A stretch of DNA of 64,000 nt, from the NCBI GenBank assembly GCA_037127915.1, contig JBAXXL010000005.1:58194-122193 (forward strand), given 5' to 3'. The stretch is from JBAXXL01 sp037127915. Its GTDB lineage: Bacteria > Bacteroidota > Ignavibacteria > Kapaibacteriales > UBA2268. Positions 28,946-38,260 of the stretch are shown here, in pieces. The number at the start of each line of letters is the position of its first letter. The first letter of the stretch is position 1. A program made the position numbers and the translations under genes. The notes under the pieces were generated by a model, which saw only the letters and a program-made list of their open reading frames with translations, did no database searches and was not told the DNA's origin.

Positions 28946-29105
28946 AATTACATATCTTATATTTATGGGACATAGTTTAAAATCAAAAAATATTTTTAAT
29001 TGCAGTAACTCGTTTTATTACGAATTGCAATTGGTTTGGTTTCAATTATTTAAAAAAAAGGAAATTTAATCGGTTATATTACTATCGAGCAGTGTAAAGA
29101 GTATG

Positions 29106-30536
29106 TTAATATTGTTTTCTTACGAACTCTATCAACTTATCTTTATTTATTAGATATTCAATATCGTATTGGTTCTCTGTTATTGTTTCAAAGAAAGTTT
29201 CAACATTTTGTGGAATTTCAATTTCAACCTTGTTCATATAAGGATTTATAAATCCGCCCGACAAATCGGCAGTAAAAGGCATACGCAAAATTATTCCTGA
29301 ATTGTCTAATCGCCATATCAATGGTGTTAAGCCACTGCCGCCAATATACGATGTTGGTTGCCCTATTAAGAGCAATTCATCCATTTGAAATGCTAACGAA
29401 GACAAGCTACTTGCTGATGAATAAGTATCATTATCTTGAAGAACGTAAATCTTGCCCTTGAAGTTGATATTATTAGGCGCCGGAAAAATTGTATCGGAAC
29501 TGATAATGCGCGGCTCGCTTATATTATAAAATGGCAATATTCTTCGGATAGCATCATTATTATTCATTGATATATTGGTTTTTACCAGCATTGGTTTACT
29601 AATCAATACGCTCAAAATATCTTGCCATACTTTATCCTGTCCACCGCTGTTTCCTCTAATATCAATGATAATTTTTTTAATGTTTGAATTATATTGATTC
29701 GTAACCTGTTCGATATACCATTTTGAATTTTGCATATATGGCAATCTGATAAATAAGATATTTGAATCGAGTATTGTTACAAGCGGGGTAGATGAAAATT
29801 CCTGAAGCTTTTCTGTTCTATTTACTGTTACACTGCAATTAAGCATTATCTCTTTCTTTCCAATAGTCAAACAAAAAACACTATCTTTTATGATTTTATT
29901 ATTAAGCCAAAACAATTCTGAATACCAATTTTGATTTTTCTCATCCCAAGTTAAGTTATAAAGAGTGTATTTATTCTGCGCAACATATTTTGAAACCGGA
30001 ATACCATTAATAGCAGTAATTTGTTCTCCGGATGCAACAAAGATATCTTTATTGATAAATGATCTTAAATTATAGTATTCACCATTTATGTATTTTGCTC
30101 GAATACCACATTTCATTTTCGACATCACATTGTTGTAGGCTAAGTTATAATAATAATCAGCATTCAGGGTGTCAGCTAGTTTAACATTACCATAATTTGA
30201 AATATCAGGAAATCTGGCCACATACATTTTAACTAAGCTAGAATTCGCAATTGATGTATGTTTATCACATAATGTGTTTAATGATTTGCGAATCAAATCG
30301 GCGAATTCAGAATCTGATGAAATAGAATAACATTCTTGTCGCAAAAGTTTTAATTCTTCTGTAACATTAGTTTGAGTTCTCTGTTCAACAAGATCTTTCG
30401 CTCGATAATAGTTATTAATAATACTTTCGAGTTGGTCAAAATCTGCCAGCATTTCTTTTTGTGTTAATGTCTGACCGATTAAAACACTTGGTAATATAAG
30501 AACTATTACCCATAAAAACTTTTTCATTTGTTTCAT
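29106..30536 (-). CDS. S41-like serine peptidase, secreted
   Basis: 476 residues with a signal peptide (MKQMKKFLWVIVLILPSVLIGQT). The C-terminal half has the S41 plan. A DIRGNSGGQD loop is followed by the nucleophile region DTYSSASSLSSLAFQM and a conserved IGQPTSYIGGSG strand. The PDZ-like middle contains the segment ITAINGIPVSKYV. It is shorter than the CtpA/Prc types and lacks a tail domain. It probably acts in the periplasm on unknown proteins. The leader motif is upstream at 30583-30602. Confidence 0.75.
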   Translation of the reverse strand: MKQMKKFLWVIVLILPSVLIGQTLTQKEMLADFDQLESIINNYYRAKDLVEQRTQTNVTEELKLLRQECYSISSDSEFADLIRKSLNTLCDKHTSIANSSLVKMYVARFPDISNYGNVKLADTLNADYYYNLAYNNVMSKMKCGIRAKYINGEYYNLRSFINKDIFVASGEQITAINGIPVSKYVAQNKYTLYNLTWDEKNQNWYSELFWLNNKIIKDSVFCLTIGKKEIMLNCSVTVNRTEKLQEFSSTPLVTILDSNILFIRLPYMQNSKWYIEQVTNQYNSNIKKIIIDIRGNSGGQDKVWQDILSVLISKPMLVKTNISMNNNDAIRRILPFYNISEPRIISSDTIFPAPNNINFKGKIYVLQDNDTYSSASSLSSLAFQMDELLLIGQPTSYIGGSGLTPLIWRLDNSGIILRMPFTADLSGGFINPYMNKVEIEIPQNVETFFETITENQYDIEYLINKDKLIEFVRKQY

Positions 30537-30615
30537 ATAATCTCATTCATTTTTGTTAGTTACTTTTTGGTTCGTTCTTGCAATTCGTTCTATTACGAAA
30601 CTCAACAGTTAGTTG

Positions 30616-31350
30616 TTACTTTTCTATACCAAACGAAAATTTCAGTACCCCATTTTGGCATTTGTCAACGCAGTTACCGCATTGAATACAATTATTTGGG
30701 AGTTTAGTATTAGTATGAACTAGACTTTTAATATCAATACTCATACTACAGTTTTTCGTACAGCGATTACAGTCATTACAGTTTTCTTTGTTATTGATTG
30801 CTATATGGAGACTTGGAGTATGAATGATTTTTCCAATCCTCGTACTAAACTCCAATAGTGGATAAATCCAACACCCTCTGTGACAAAATCCCCTTCTACC
30901 AAATAACAGTACAAACAAGAACATAAACACTACAACAGGAATGTAGGGTAAAAAATATCGAATTTCAGATGTAGCAAATTTTCCAGCGCCAGGATTACCA
31001 AGTGCCAACTTTGGAATTTCATCTCCCATAAACAAAGTAGAAAGCATCATTACTACCCATATAGAAATTAGAACAACACGAAACCAATTAGTTTTTTGTT
31101 TATGTAATCTTTTGTTATTTAGCGGGTTTGCTACCAATTGGCAACCACCACCCGGACATAACCAACCACAGAAGGCTCTTCGAAAAACCAATCCGGAGAG
31201 GAACACTGTGATGATTGTAATAACACTCATATTTATTACACCTGCTTTAAGACTCATTATGGGAGGAGCAGGAGCAAGAAATACAACTGTAATTGGGAAT
31301 AAAGAGAATGAAACCAACAGGATAAACATTCTAAGAGTTTGTCTTTTCAT
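30616..31350 (-). CDS. NapH-like membrane 4Fe-4S protein
   Basis: 244 residues. Four membrane segments are seen, with two cytoplasmic CxxxCP-like motifs, CGWLCPGGGC and CHRGCW, typical of the NapH/NosR/RdxA family. Two C-terminal 4Fe-4S motifs follow: CNDCNRCTKNC and CIQCGNCVDKC. Such proteins pass electrons across the inner membrane toward periplasmic reductases, but no partner reductase is adjacent. The gap to the S41-like gene is 79 bases. Confidence 0.8.
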   Translation of the reverse strand: MKRQTLRMFILLVSFSLFPITVVFLAPAPPIMSLKAGVINMSVITIITVFLSGLVFRRAFCGWLCPGGGCQLVANPLNNKRLHKQKTNWFRVVLISIWVVMMLSTLFMGDEIPKLALGNPGAGKFATSEIRYFLPYIPVVVFMFLFVLLFGRRGFCHRGCWIYPLLEFSTRIGKIIHTPSLHIAINNKENCNDCNRCTKNCSMSIDIKSLVHTNTKLPNNCIQCGNCVDKCQNGVLKFSFGIEK

Positions 31351-31383
31351 TACTTTGAAAAATTAATTTATTAAATTGCACTT

Positions 31384-32037
31384 TTACTCATATACACGAT
31401 TACTTTTTTTCAATTCCTTAATGCCCCAAGGTATATAAGCAATACACATTAAGCCGGAGCCAATGGAGCTTATCAATTCAATATCAGGATTCAGTAAAAG
31501 TAGAAGTCCTATAATAATTAAAACCCCCTGCCATTTTTGAATTACCTTTTCCTTCATTAAACCAATGGTTTGCATCACTCCGCCAATAATCAACGCAAAT
31601 AGCAACCATACAATTAAAAGCAAACCTTCTTTAGAAACAATTACTTGTAGGAAGGGCATAAAAGTAGTAAATTGGTTTTGGGGAAGCGTATCAAATGCTG
31701 ACATTGTTAAGCAAAGAGCTCCCTTATCGACAGCTAAAATAAATGCACCAAACACACCTATTATACAACCCCAGAATCCTAAGGCCTTACCTTTTCCCTG
31801 TAATAAATTCATAACCCCAATAAAATATACAATTATTACTGGAACAGCAAAGGTAACTATTAGATGTCCTATATGATACATAGTATTGTTATGAAACCTG
31901 CCGACAAGTTGTTCGACTGTTTGAAGCGGTTCCATAGCTAATAAATTTGGGTGTGTTACAAAACCTATAAAGAGCATCAAGGGATACATAATTAATGATA
32001 AAGCAAAACCTTTCTTTTTAATTGATTCAATTTTCAT
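31384..32037 (-). CDS. membrane protein of unknown function
   Basis: 217 residues with six hydrophobic segments and an early loop VTHPNLLAMEPLQTVEQLVG. It resembles the DUF4386-type membrane proteins in size and segment order, but I cannot confirm the family. It sits 33 bases upstream of the NapH-like gene on the same strand and is probably co-transcribed. Confidence 0.6.
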   Translation of the reverse strand: MKIESIKKKGFALSLIMYPLMLFIGFVTHPNLLAMEPLQTVEQLVGRFHNNTMYHIGHLIVTFAVPVIIVYFIGVMNLLQGKGKALGFWGCIIGVFGAFILAVDKGALCLTMSAFDTLPQNQFTTFMPFLQVIVSKEGLLLIVWLLFALIIGGVMQTIGLMKEKVIQKWQGVLIIIGLLLLLNPDIELISSIGSGLMCIAYIPWGIKELKKSNRVYE

Positions 32038-32067
32038 AATTTTCCTGTTTTTTGATTTTAAAACTAT

Positions 32068-34476
32068 TTAGAAATATACACGGTACATTAAGTTTGGTAA
32101 AAAGGAACCTTGCGTTATATAGCCAATTTTACCCGGCTTGCCGGCATCGTAATATTCTGACAAATTGCCCTGGTTATTTGTAAGGTTATTCAAATCGAGG
32201 AAAATCTCGTGAGTAGTATGTGGCAAATTGATCTTATAACTCACAGAAAAATTCAACGTGAAAAAATCATTTAGAGTATTATCATAGGCTTTGCTATAAT
32301 CCCAAAATCGATTATTTTCAGGTTCAACGGCTAAATTTCCGTTTGCATCGCGTAATAACGGGATGTATCTTTGACCGCCGCTGAAAAGAACTTTTGCATT
32401 CAAGGAAAGTGTTTTATTCTGCTTTTTGCCAAGCTTGTCAAATTCTTTCCCACACAATATGTTTACCAAATAATTACTATTAAACTTCGTATTTCTCCAA
32501 ACACCTTCTAATGCTTTATACTTTGACTCAAACAACGAACCATTGATTAGGAAATAATAATGGTTATTGAAAAACCGTTCAATGGTAGCTTCGATACCGT
32601 AGTTTTTCCCAACCCCTTTATTTACTAAAGCGACATACCTGTAATCAGTGCCTTCATTAATAGTTGCATAATTACTTGTATCATTATTCTCAACAGGTAA
32701 ATCGTATAGGTTCTGGTAGTAAACTTCTATTTTTGTTCTAACATTTTTTGTAATACTTTTATCGTATCCCAGCACATAATGGTCAGCTTTTAACAAACCA
32801 AGATTTTTATTAGGTTCTATTATACTTCCATCAGGTTGTTTGACCCTTGTAAAATAATTGTGAGTGTTTTCCATAGAGCTGTGTTTGCCATATCCGGCGT
32901 GAACTGAGCTTGTCTTGTCAAGGTTCCAATTAACAGCAATCCTTGGTTCAAGAGTACTTTTATTGTTCAATAACACATTAAGGTTATGAAACCCTGCTAC
33001 CAAAGTAATGTCATCGTTGAAATTGTGCTTCCAGCTAACAAAATTCTCTAAAGTTGTGATGTTCCCTTTGTAATCAATTAATGAAAACCGATTAGCCCGA
33101 TCTGTATCAAGTTGACTTTGATTATTATTTTCATTTATCAGAGAATATACCGAACCAATCTGAATTTTGTTTTTTGGATTTATTTTGTTGTTGTATGTGA
33201 TAGCTCCTTTATAAGTTGAGGTCTTTATCGTACTGCTATAATTTAATTTTCTATCAGACGTATCTGTACCCGCTATGGTTGACTCAAAAACATTATCTTT
33301 CATACCGATAGCTGAATAAGAAAGCGTTGTTTTAATATAGCTTTTGTTATTGATAATTAAGGTATGGTTCATCCCAATATGTGAGAGGTAATTATCCTTT
33401 CCAAAATCCTGTGTTAAGTTAGGCATCATTTGGTCGTTACCAGTTGTTTGCCATATATTTTGTTTTACGTCTATAACGCTCAAATTATCTAATCCTCCCA
33501 ATCCAAAGAAAGAAAATGTACCCATCTTTTTCGTTGGTAACACAACCTTAAAATTCAAATCTTGAAATGTAGTTTTAATACCTGGTATGTCGACTAATTT
33601 AAGGGATTGAAGGAGGGCAATGTTAGAGAATCTGTAATTTATCAAGTACGAACCTGCGTATCCTTTTTTAAACGGCCCTTCGAGTGTAAAATCAGTACCC
33701 ATTATACCAACTCCAGCCATTGCCTCAAATTTTTCATTATTTCCAGCTCTAAGTTTTATATCATAAACACCCGACAAAGCATCACCATACTCAGGCGCAA
33801 AGGCACCGGTATAAAAATCAGAGGCGGTTAATAATTTATTATTTAAGCAACTAAATCCTGCAATTGTTGCATTTTGGTCAGCCTGATGGTTCGGGGCTTT
33901 TATTTCTACCCCTTCCAAACGCCATTGTATATACTTTGGAGAATTGCCCCTAACAATGATGTCGTTGTTACCACTCGCAGACTGTGCTACCCCGGCAAAA
34001 TTTTTAAGAATATGTGAAGGATCGTCATAACCTCCAACAAAACGTTTGGTTTCTTCCGGGGAAATAGAACGGGCACTAATCATAGCCATCTCGTTAACAG
34101 CTTCGCCTTCCTTGTATGCCCGAACTACTATTTCATCCGATTTTAAAACAGATTCCTGCATTGTGATATCCAAAACAGATTCTTTACCGGAGTTTATTAC
34201 AATATCTGGTATTGTTTTGACTTCATAACCTATGTAAGATGTTTGTAAAGAAATTCGCCCAATTTGAATTTTTTCGAATTTAAAATTACCATTTACATCG
34301 GTGTAAGTACCCATTGTAGGATTCGAACCTACTATTACCACTGTGGCGCCAATTAATGGCAATCTGCTATCAGCATCAAGTATGGTACCTCTTACTGTTT
34401 GTGTAAGATTTTGGCTAAAAGCCGACGTGATTGATAGGCTTAAAAGTATTATTAATATTATACTTTTAAATTTCAT
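32068..34476 (-). CDS. TonB-dependent outer-membrane receptor
   Basis: About 802 residues from the ATG at 34476, which gives a signal peptide (MKFKSIILIILLSLSITSAFS). A carboxypeptidase-regulatory-like domain follows (TVRGTILDADSRLPLIGATV, residues about 28-110). The plug (SISPEETKRFVGG, DIIVRGNSP) and a long barrel ending in YRVYF come next. The last Phe is typical of outer-membrane proteins. It imports an unknown ligand with TonB energy. No SusD partner is adjacent. The reading frame stays open upstream into a relic of an MDR gene (34477-34536). Confidence 0.88.
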   Translation of the reverse strand: MKFKSIILIILLSLSITSAFSQNLTQTVRGTILDADSRLPLIGATVVIVGSNPTMGTYTDVNGNFKFEKIQIGRISLQTSYIGYEVKTIPDIVINSGKESVLDITMQESVLKSDEIVVRAYKEGEAVNEMAMISARSISPEETKRFVGGYDDPSHILKNFAGVAQSASGNNDIIVRGNSPKYIQWRLEGVEIKAPNHQADQNATIAGFSCLNNKLLTASDFYTGAFAPEYGDALSGVYDIKLRAGNNEKFEAMAGVGIMGTDFTLEGPFKKGYAGSYLINYRFSNIALLQSLKLVDIPGIKTTFQDLNFKVVLPTKKMGTFSFFGLGGLDNLSVIDVKQNIWQTTGNDQMMPNLTQDFGKDNYLSHIGMNHTLIINNKSYIKTTLSYSAIGMKDNVFESTIAGTDTSDRKLNYSSTIKTSTYKGAITYNNKINPKNKIQIGSVYSLINENNNQSQLDTDRANRFSLIDYKGNITTLENFVSWKHNFNDDITLVAGFHNLNVLLNNKSTLEPRIAVNWNLDKTSSVHAGYGKHSSMENTHNYFTRVKQPDGSIIEPNKNLGLLKADHYVLGYDKSITKNVRTKIEVYYQNLYDLPVENNDTSNYATINEGTDYRYVALVNKGVGKNYGIEATIERFFNNHYYFLINGSLFESKYKALEGVWRNTKFNSNYLVNILCGKEFDKLGKKQNKTLSLNAKVLFSGGQRYIPLLRDANGNLAVEPENNRFWDYSKAYDNTLNDFFTLNFSVSYKINLPHTTHEIFLDLNNLTNNQGNLSEYYDAGKPGKIGYITQGSFLPNLMYRVYF

Positions 34477-34536
34477 TACATTTTTTAATTTAAGAACTTC
34501 AGGTGTACAGTATTCTGTGGGTAGAAATACATTCAT
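34477..34536 (-). pseudogene. 5' remnant of an MDR oxidoreductase gene
   Basis: The 20 codons before the TonB receptor start read MNVFLPTEYCTPEVLKLKNV, which lines up with the N-terminus of the five MDR paralogues at 20.5-26 kb (MKAIxxTxYGxPEVLxLxEV). Only this 5' end remains, fused in frame to the receptor's signal peptide start. It is best read as a gene fragment left by recombination. Confidence 0.6.
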
Positions 34537-34693
34537 ATATTTGTGATTCATTAATAATAGGGAATTTTGTTTTTTTGCCATTTTGACAAACAAGAATCTC
34601 TATTACGAAACCCATTTATATTTTGTTTCATTTATATAAAAAATATTAATATTGAACAGTTAGAATACAAAAAGGATTGAGTTTTATTTGTTT

Positions 34694-35317
34694 TTAAAAT
34701 TTAAAACCAAAGTGAAACCCAGGTTCAAACAGCAAATAATTTGGCCACTTATCTTCTATTTTCGAAAAGGATTCCGGAACGTTTGTATTTATAGGCCAAT
34801 GTGTCATAGCTATCGAAGGCTCTATAAAGAAGCGGTTTTTGAAGAATTGGAATTGGTAGCCCAATCGATATGTCATAAATAGCTTGTAGCCGTTTTGAAT
34901 ATGCTTATTGTTTTCATCCATATATTTTACAAGCATATTTCCTGCATCAAAGGAAACATAAGCTCCTTTCCACAAGAAACGTTGATATACTATACCAATG
35001 CCAAATTCTCTTGCATATCCAGGATAATTTTCTCCCGGCGCTTGAAAGGATTTCCCATACGGTATCCCTAATGGCCAAGCGTATCTCCAAGTTTTTAATT
35101 CTACAGAAATAACATCTTTTGGCGTTATTTGGTAACCAACATTCAATTGTACAAAATCAGGAGGGTTTGTGTCGTCAGGGATAAAATTTCCCAACAACCA
35201 TAATGTACTACCTATATAGAACTTTTTATAAGTTGAGTCTTGTTCTGTTTTTTGACCATACACAGATGTAAAAGTCAGGGCTAAAACAGCAGCCATTAGA
35301 ATGATTATTTTTTGCAT
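34694..35317 (-). CDS. outer-membrane beta-barrel-like protein
   Basis: 207 residues. It has a signal peptide (MQKIIILMAAVLALTFTSVYG). The rest is made of alternating hydrophobic/aromatic strands, and the chain ends HFGFKF with a terminal Phe, as in outer-membrane barrels. No known family is recognised. A TAATTTTG -7 box is upstream at 35353-35360 on the minus strand. Confidence 0.65.
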   Translation of the reverse strand: MQKIIILMAAVLALTFTSVYGQKTEQDSTYKKFYIGSTLWLLGNFIPDDTNPPDFVQLNVGYQITPKDVISVELKTWRYAWPLGIPYGKSFQAPGENYPGYAREFGIGIVYQRFLWKGAYVSFDAGNMLVKYMDENNKHIQNGYKLFMTYRLGYQFQFFKNRFFIEPSIAMTHWPINTNVPESFSKIEDKWPNYLLFEPGFHFGFKF

Positions 35318-35456
35318 AACATTTAATTTTAAAATTGATAAAAACTATAATTCAAAATTACAATGCTTATACGCTTCGATTCGTTAACTTAAGTTAATAA
35401 ATTTCAGCTTAGCAAAAAAAATCATTTATACCACATTCTTTTGTGTAAATAGAAGT

Positions 35457-36035
35457 TTATTTGCCTTTTACAACTAATCTTTTACGAATACGGCTTAATG
35501 ATTGAGGGGTGATTCCTAAATAGCTTGCTAATTGGTGTTGTGGTACTCTTTGAAATAAATCGGGTCTTGCTTCCAGCAAATTCAAGTAACGCTGTTCGGG
35601 AGAAGAGGTTTTGAAATCGTCATAAGAAGCTAGATTTTTTGCTAGTAATTCTTCGGACAAGAGTCGGCAAAGCACTTGGAAGCGAGGAAATTTTTCGAAC
35701 ATCTCTTTTTCCATATCAGGATTGGAAACCAAAATAAGTGAATCTTCTACACAATCTACATAATGCTCTGACGGTTTATTACTGACGATGCAAAGTGGAG
35801 CGAAAGCACCGGATTCGGTATAAAAAGCGGTAGTTTTTTCTTCACCGTCAATTATATAATAGCACCTTAAACACCCTTTGAGTACAAAGTAACCGTCCCT
35901 TGAAAATTCGCCTTCTTTCAAAAGTACAGTTCCTTTTTTATAACTTCTGAATATATCTAAGTCAATTATTGCTTTCTTTTCTTCTTCCAAAAGCGGCATA
36001 TACTTAGAAATAAATGTGAATAGTTCGTTTTCCAT
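35457..36035 (-). CDS. Crp/Fnr family transcriptional regulator
   Basis: 192 residues from the ATG at 36035 (MENELFTFISKYMP). An N-terminal cyclic-nucleotide-binding-like barrel has GYFVLKGCLRCYY and a conserved SEHYVDCVEDS segment. The C-terminal helix-turn-helix is VPQHQLASYLGITPQSLSRI. This is the Bacteroidota Crp/Fnr subgroup that often controls genes nearby. The leader motif TCGTTTATTTACGA is 43-58 bases upstream of its own start, which suggests autoregulation. Confidence 0.85.
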   Translation of the reverse strand: MENELFTFISKYMPLLEEEKKAIIDLDIFRSYKKGTVLLKEGEFSRDGYFVLKGCLRCYYIIDGEEKTTAFYTESGAFAPLCIVSNKPSEHYVDCVEDSLILVSNPDMEKEMFEKFPRFQVLCRLLSEELLAKNLASYDDFKTSSPEQRYLNLLEARPDLFQRVPQHQLASYLGITPQSLSRIRKRLVVKGK

Positions 36036-36109
36036 AGTTTTTTTTATTAATTTCGGTTTGCTAAGATTGCTCATAACTCGTTTATTTACGAAACGCTTTA
36101 ATTATAATT

Positions 36110-36117
36110 CAAAAATA
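36110..36117 (-). promoter_or_regulatory. -7 box of the Crp/Fnr gene
   Basis: On the minus strand this reads TATTTTTG, a TAnnTTTG match. The leader motif between 36075 and 36096 lies downstream of the expected start of transcription. Confidence 0.45.
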
Positions 36118-36152
36118 CAAAAAAATATTAATAATATTAGACAAATACAAAA

Positions 36153-36188
36153 TAAATCAACCCTATAATTAAAGATAGGGTTGATTTA
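36153..36188 (-). terminator. terminator-like 14-bp hairpin
   Basis: TAAATCAACCCTAT and its exact reverse complement flank an 8-base loop, just downstream of the DUF4386-like gene on the minus strand. It belongs to the same hairpin family as 18003-18040 and 18351-18377. Confidence 0.55.
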
Positions 36189-36262
36189 TATGTGATAAAG
36201 TGGTTTTAGGATGAAGCCAATTATATCAGATTAATTACGACACAACGACATAAAAGTAGTAG

Positions 36263-36970
36263 CTACTCAAGTGCAATTTTTCCATTGCCCAGTTTGAAAA
36301 AGCGGATAGCTATAATTATCAACCAAGGCATAAGCGGAAGTATCGACAAAAATGAAAGTAAAAAGCCCAATTTTCCGGCGGTTGGCGGAACAAGCATCAA
36401 AATTCCCGTTGCGAGACCCAGCCAACCTATAGCTTTTGTAAAGATAGTGCTTTTAAGCATAGCGATAGAGAAAAGGATCAAATTAACGCCACCCAAAAAG
36501 TAGCTGATATTAAAACAAGTTCCATTGTAAATTGTAAGCATTGTCTGACCGATGGTAGCAATAGATGCACGAGCTGTCTCATTCGTAGCGGCTGAATATT
36601 GATTACTCAACGCGAGCATACTGAATAATGCTTCTCTCGAAACTACATATAACGTAACACTAACAATTGCAAAGACGATTCCGATTGTTACAAGCACTCT
36701 GTTACTCTTTTTAAGTACAAAATACAAACCAATATATACAAGGATAAATAATAGATTATCAACGGTTAAGCTTAAGTCTAAGTCAAGAAATCCAAGGAAT
36801 GCATTCTTTTGGAATAGCGCAAAATATTGAACTGCTGTTGCCGGCGGCGGAGAAATGAAATAAACAGCCGCCTGAAAAGGAATTATAGCAAACAATACGA
36901 CTGATAAAACCCCAAGTATTTTCAAGTACGTTTTTAATTGATTATCATAAACTAAATTTCCGTTATCCAT
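36263..36970 (-). CDS. DUF4386-like membrane protein
   Basis: 235 residues with about six membrane segments. The segment SREALFSMLALSNQYSAA, the TMLTIYNGTCFNIS segment and the WLGLATGILMLVPP segment fit the DUF4386 pattern. It is monocistronic, with a TAAATTTG -7 box at 37042-37049 and the leader motif at 37007-37028. Function is unknown. Confidence 0.65.
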   Translation of the reverse strand: MDNGNLVYDNQLKTYLKILGVLSVVLFAIIPFQAAVYFISPPPATAVQYFALFQKNAFLGFLDLDLSLTVDNLLFILVYIGLYFVLKKSNRVLVTIGIVFAIVSVTLYVVSREALFSMLALSNQYSAATNETARASIATIGQTMLTIYNGTCFNISYFLGGVNLILFSIAMLKSTIFTKAIGWLGLATGILMLVPPTAGKLGFLLSFLSILPLMPWLIIIAIRFFKLGNGKIALE

Positions 36971-37067
36971 ATTTTACCTCAAAATTTTTATTAGCTAATG
37001 ACCCATAACTCGTTAATTTGCGAAATGCTTTAATAATAATTCAAATTTACGAAAAAAAACGAAATAA

Positions 37068-37097
37068 ACCAATCCTATGCTTCAGCACGGGATTGAT
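37068..37097. repeat. degenerate CAATCC/GGATTG hairpin
   Basis: An AACCAATCC...GGGATTGATT dyad beyond hicA. It is a diverged member of the TCAACCC hairpin family and may end hicBA transcription. Confidence 0.4.
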
Positions 37098-37123
37098 TTT
37101 TAAAAGGTTCAGTTTAATAATTT

Positions 37124-37330
37124 TTATAAATCAGATTCATTAATACCGGCAACTTTCATTAGATGCTTTTGTAATCCTAATTTAAGCGATTCATTTCCGT
37201 GGATAGGAACAGAAATTCTTTCTTTTTGATATTCCTTAATATAAATATGATGGCTGCCATTAATGCGTGCTAAAAACCAACCATTTTTTTCTAACAATTT
37301 AGCAAATTATTTACCGCTAATGGCTTTCAT
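37124..37330 (-). pseudogene. hicA: HicA toxin with internal stop codon
   Basis: Read on the minus strand from ATG 37330, the frame gives MKAISGK, then a TAA stop at 37309-37307. It then continues in the same frame FAKLLEKNGWFLARINGSHH to a final stop at 37124. The remainder is a complete HicA: the small double-stranded-RNA-binding-like fold with the catalytic His in GSHH and the C-terminal HLMKVAGI. One codon change (probably GAA to TAA, as E is expected before FAKLL) would inactivate the toxin. It overlaps hicB by 4 bases (ATGA). Confidence 0.75.
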
Positions 37331-37530
37331 ATCGCTAATTCCATAATCCGGGTATCTGCTGTGATTTCACAATCATCAATATCTATTAAAAGGCACCCTT
37401 CTATCGCTTCGTATAAATTATTAATCAAAGCCTCGAAATCATCACCTTGTGTTGCGCATCCCGGTAATGATGGAACCTCTGCCCAGTATCCGCCTTCTTC
37501 GGCGGGATGAATTAAAACTTTTAATTTCAT
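37327..37530 (-). CDS. hicB: HicB antitoxin
   Basis: 67 residues. The HicB partner fold is clear: MKLKVLIHPAEEGGYWAEVPSL, then PGCATQGDDFEAL, ending in an acidic tail. No DNA-binding domain is fused. It is the first gene of a hicBA pair whose toxin is nonsense-mutated, so the antitoxin may now be an orphan. Confidence 0.85.
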   Translation of the reverse strand: MKLKVLIHPAEEGGYWAEVPSLPGCATQGDDFEALINNLYEAIEGCLLIDIDDCEITADTRIMELAI

Positions 37531-37599
37531 TTTATTATTCCAATTATTTTATAATTTATAGACGAGAAAAGGTTTTAACATATTTTATCTGATGATTTT

Positions 37600-37694
37600 A
37601 TTATTTCGCCCTTTCAGGGCTCTAATCGTTTGAGGTAGATTAGTCCGTGGGCTGACACCCACGGTTATTTAAATTACGCCGCTACGCGGCTACT
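37600..37694. repeat. dispersed intergenic repeat, second copy
   Basis: TTATTTCGCCCTTTCAGGGC is followed by CCGTGGG/CCCACGG and a GCCGCTACGCGGC hairpin. The same order occurs at 18044-18131 with compensating changes in the stems, so selection for structure or a mobile origin is likely. No gene lies between 37531 and 37835. Confidence 0.7.
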
Positions 37695-37835
37695 CAAGAT
37701 AATAATCAATTACGAATTGCGGGGTTTCATTCTTAGCATTTAAAATCCAAAATTCAAAATTCAAAATCTATCGAAGACAGTTCCCGATCGTGTCGGGAAA
37801 GACAATCCCTCAAAATAATCAATTGCTTGTGTATT

Positions 37836-38222
37836 TTACAGCATTTGTTTTGCTGTATCAACCGTTACTTCCAACACTCTGGTTAGAAACGAGAATTTAT
37901 CCTTCATCATATCATATTCTGCACCACTGCTTATAAATTTAGCAGTACCATTGATATAAAAACCGGTTCCCGGATAATCTTTATATCCCAAAACATCCTT
38001 GCTACCCAATGTTAATTTTACTTTATTGTTTACATCAACATTTCTTTCTGTTTTTCTAAAACCATAAGCAGGAATAAGGATACGCTCATCATCCGTAACT
38101 ACAACATACGAATTCCAGGTGTTAGCTACGTGAGTTTCTATGCCCCACGATACGATTGATACAACACCTTCGTGTTGCAATACTTCCAAGAATTTCTCGG
38201 ATAATTTTTTATTTTCACTCAT
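37836..38222 (-). CDS. pyridoxamine 5'-phosphate oxidase family FMN-binding protein
   Basis: 128 residues forming a small split beta-barrel. The segments ISWG-like VSIVSWGIETHVANTWNSYV and RILIPAYGFRKTERNV, then GYKDYPGTGFYINGTAKFI, match this FMN- or F420-binding family. The substrate is unknown. It probably forms a dimer with flavin between subunits. It lies 38 bases downstream of the small HTH-like gene on the same strand. Confidence 0.75.
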   Translation of the reverse strand: MSENKKLSEKFLEVLQHEGVVSIVSWGIETHVANTWNSYVVVTDDERILIPAYGFRKTERNVDVNNKVKLTLGSKDVLGYKDYPGTGFYINGTAKFISSGAEYDMMKDKFSFLTRVLEVTVDTAKQML

Positions 38223-38260
38223 TTTTTTTTCTTTAATTTTTTACAAATAGTTAGTTAAAC

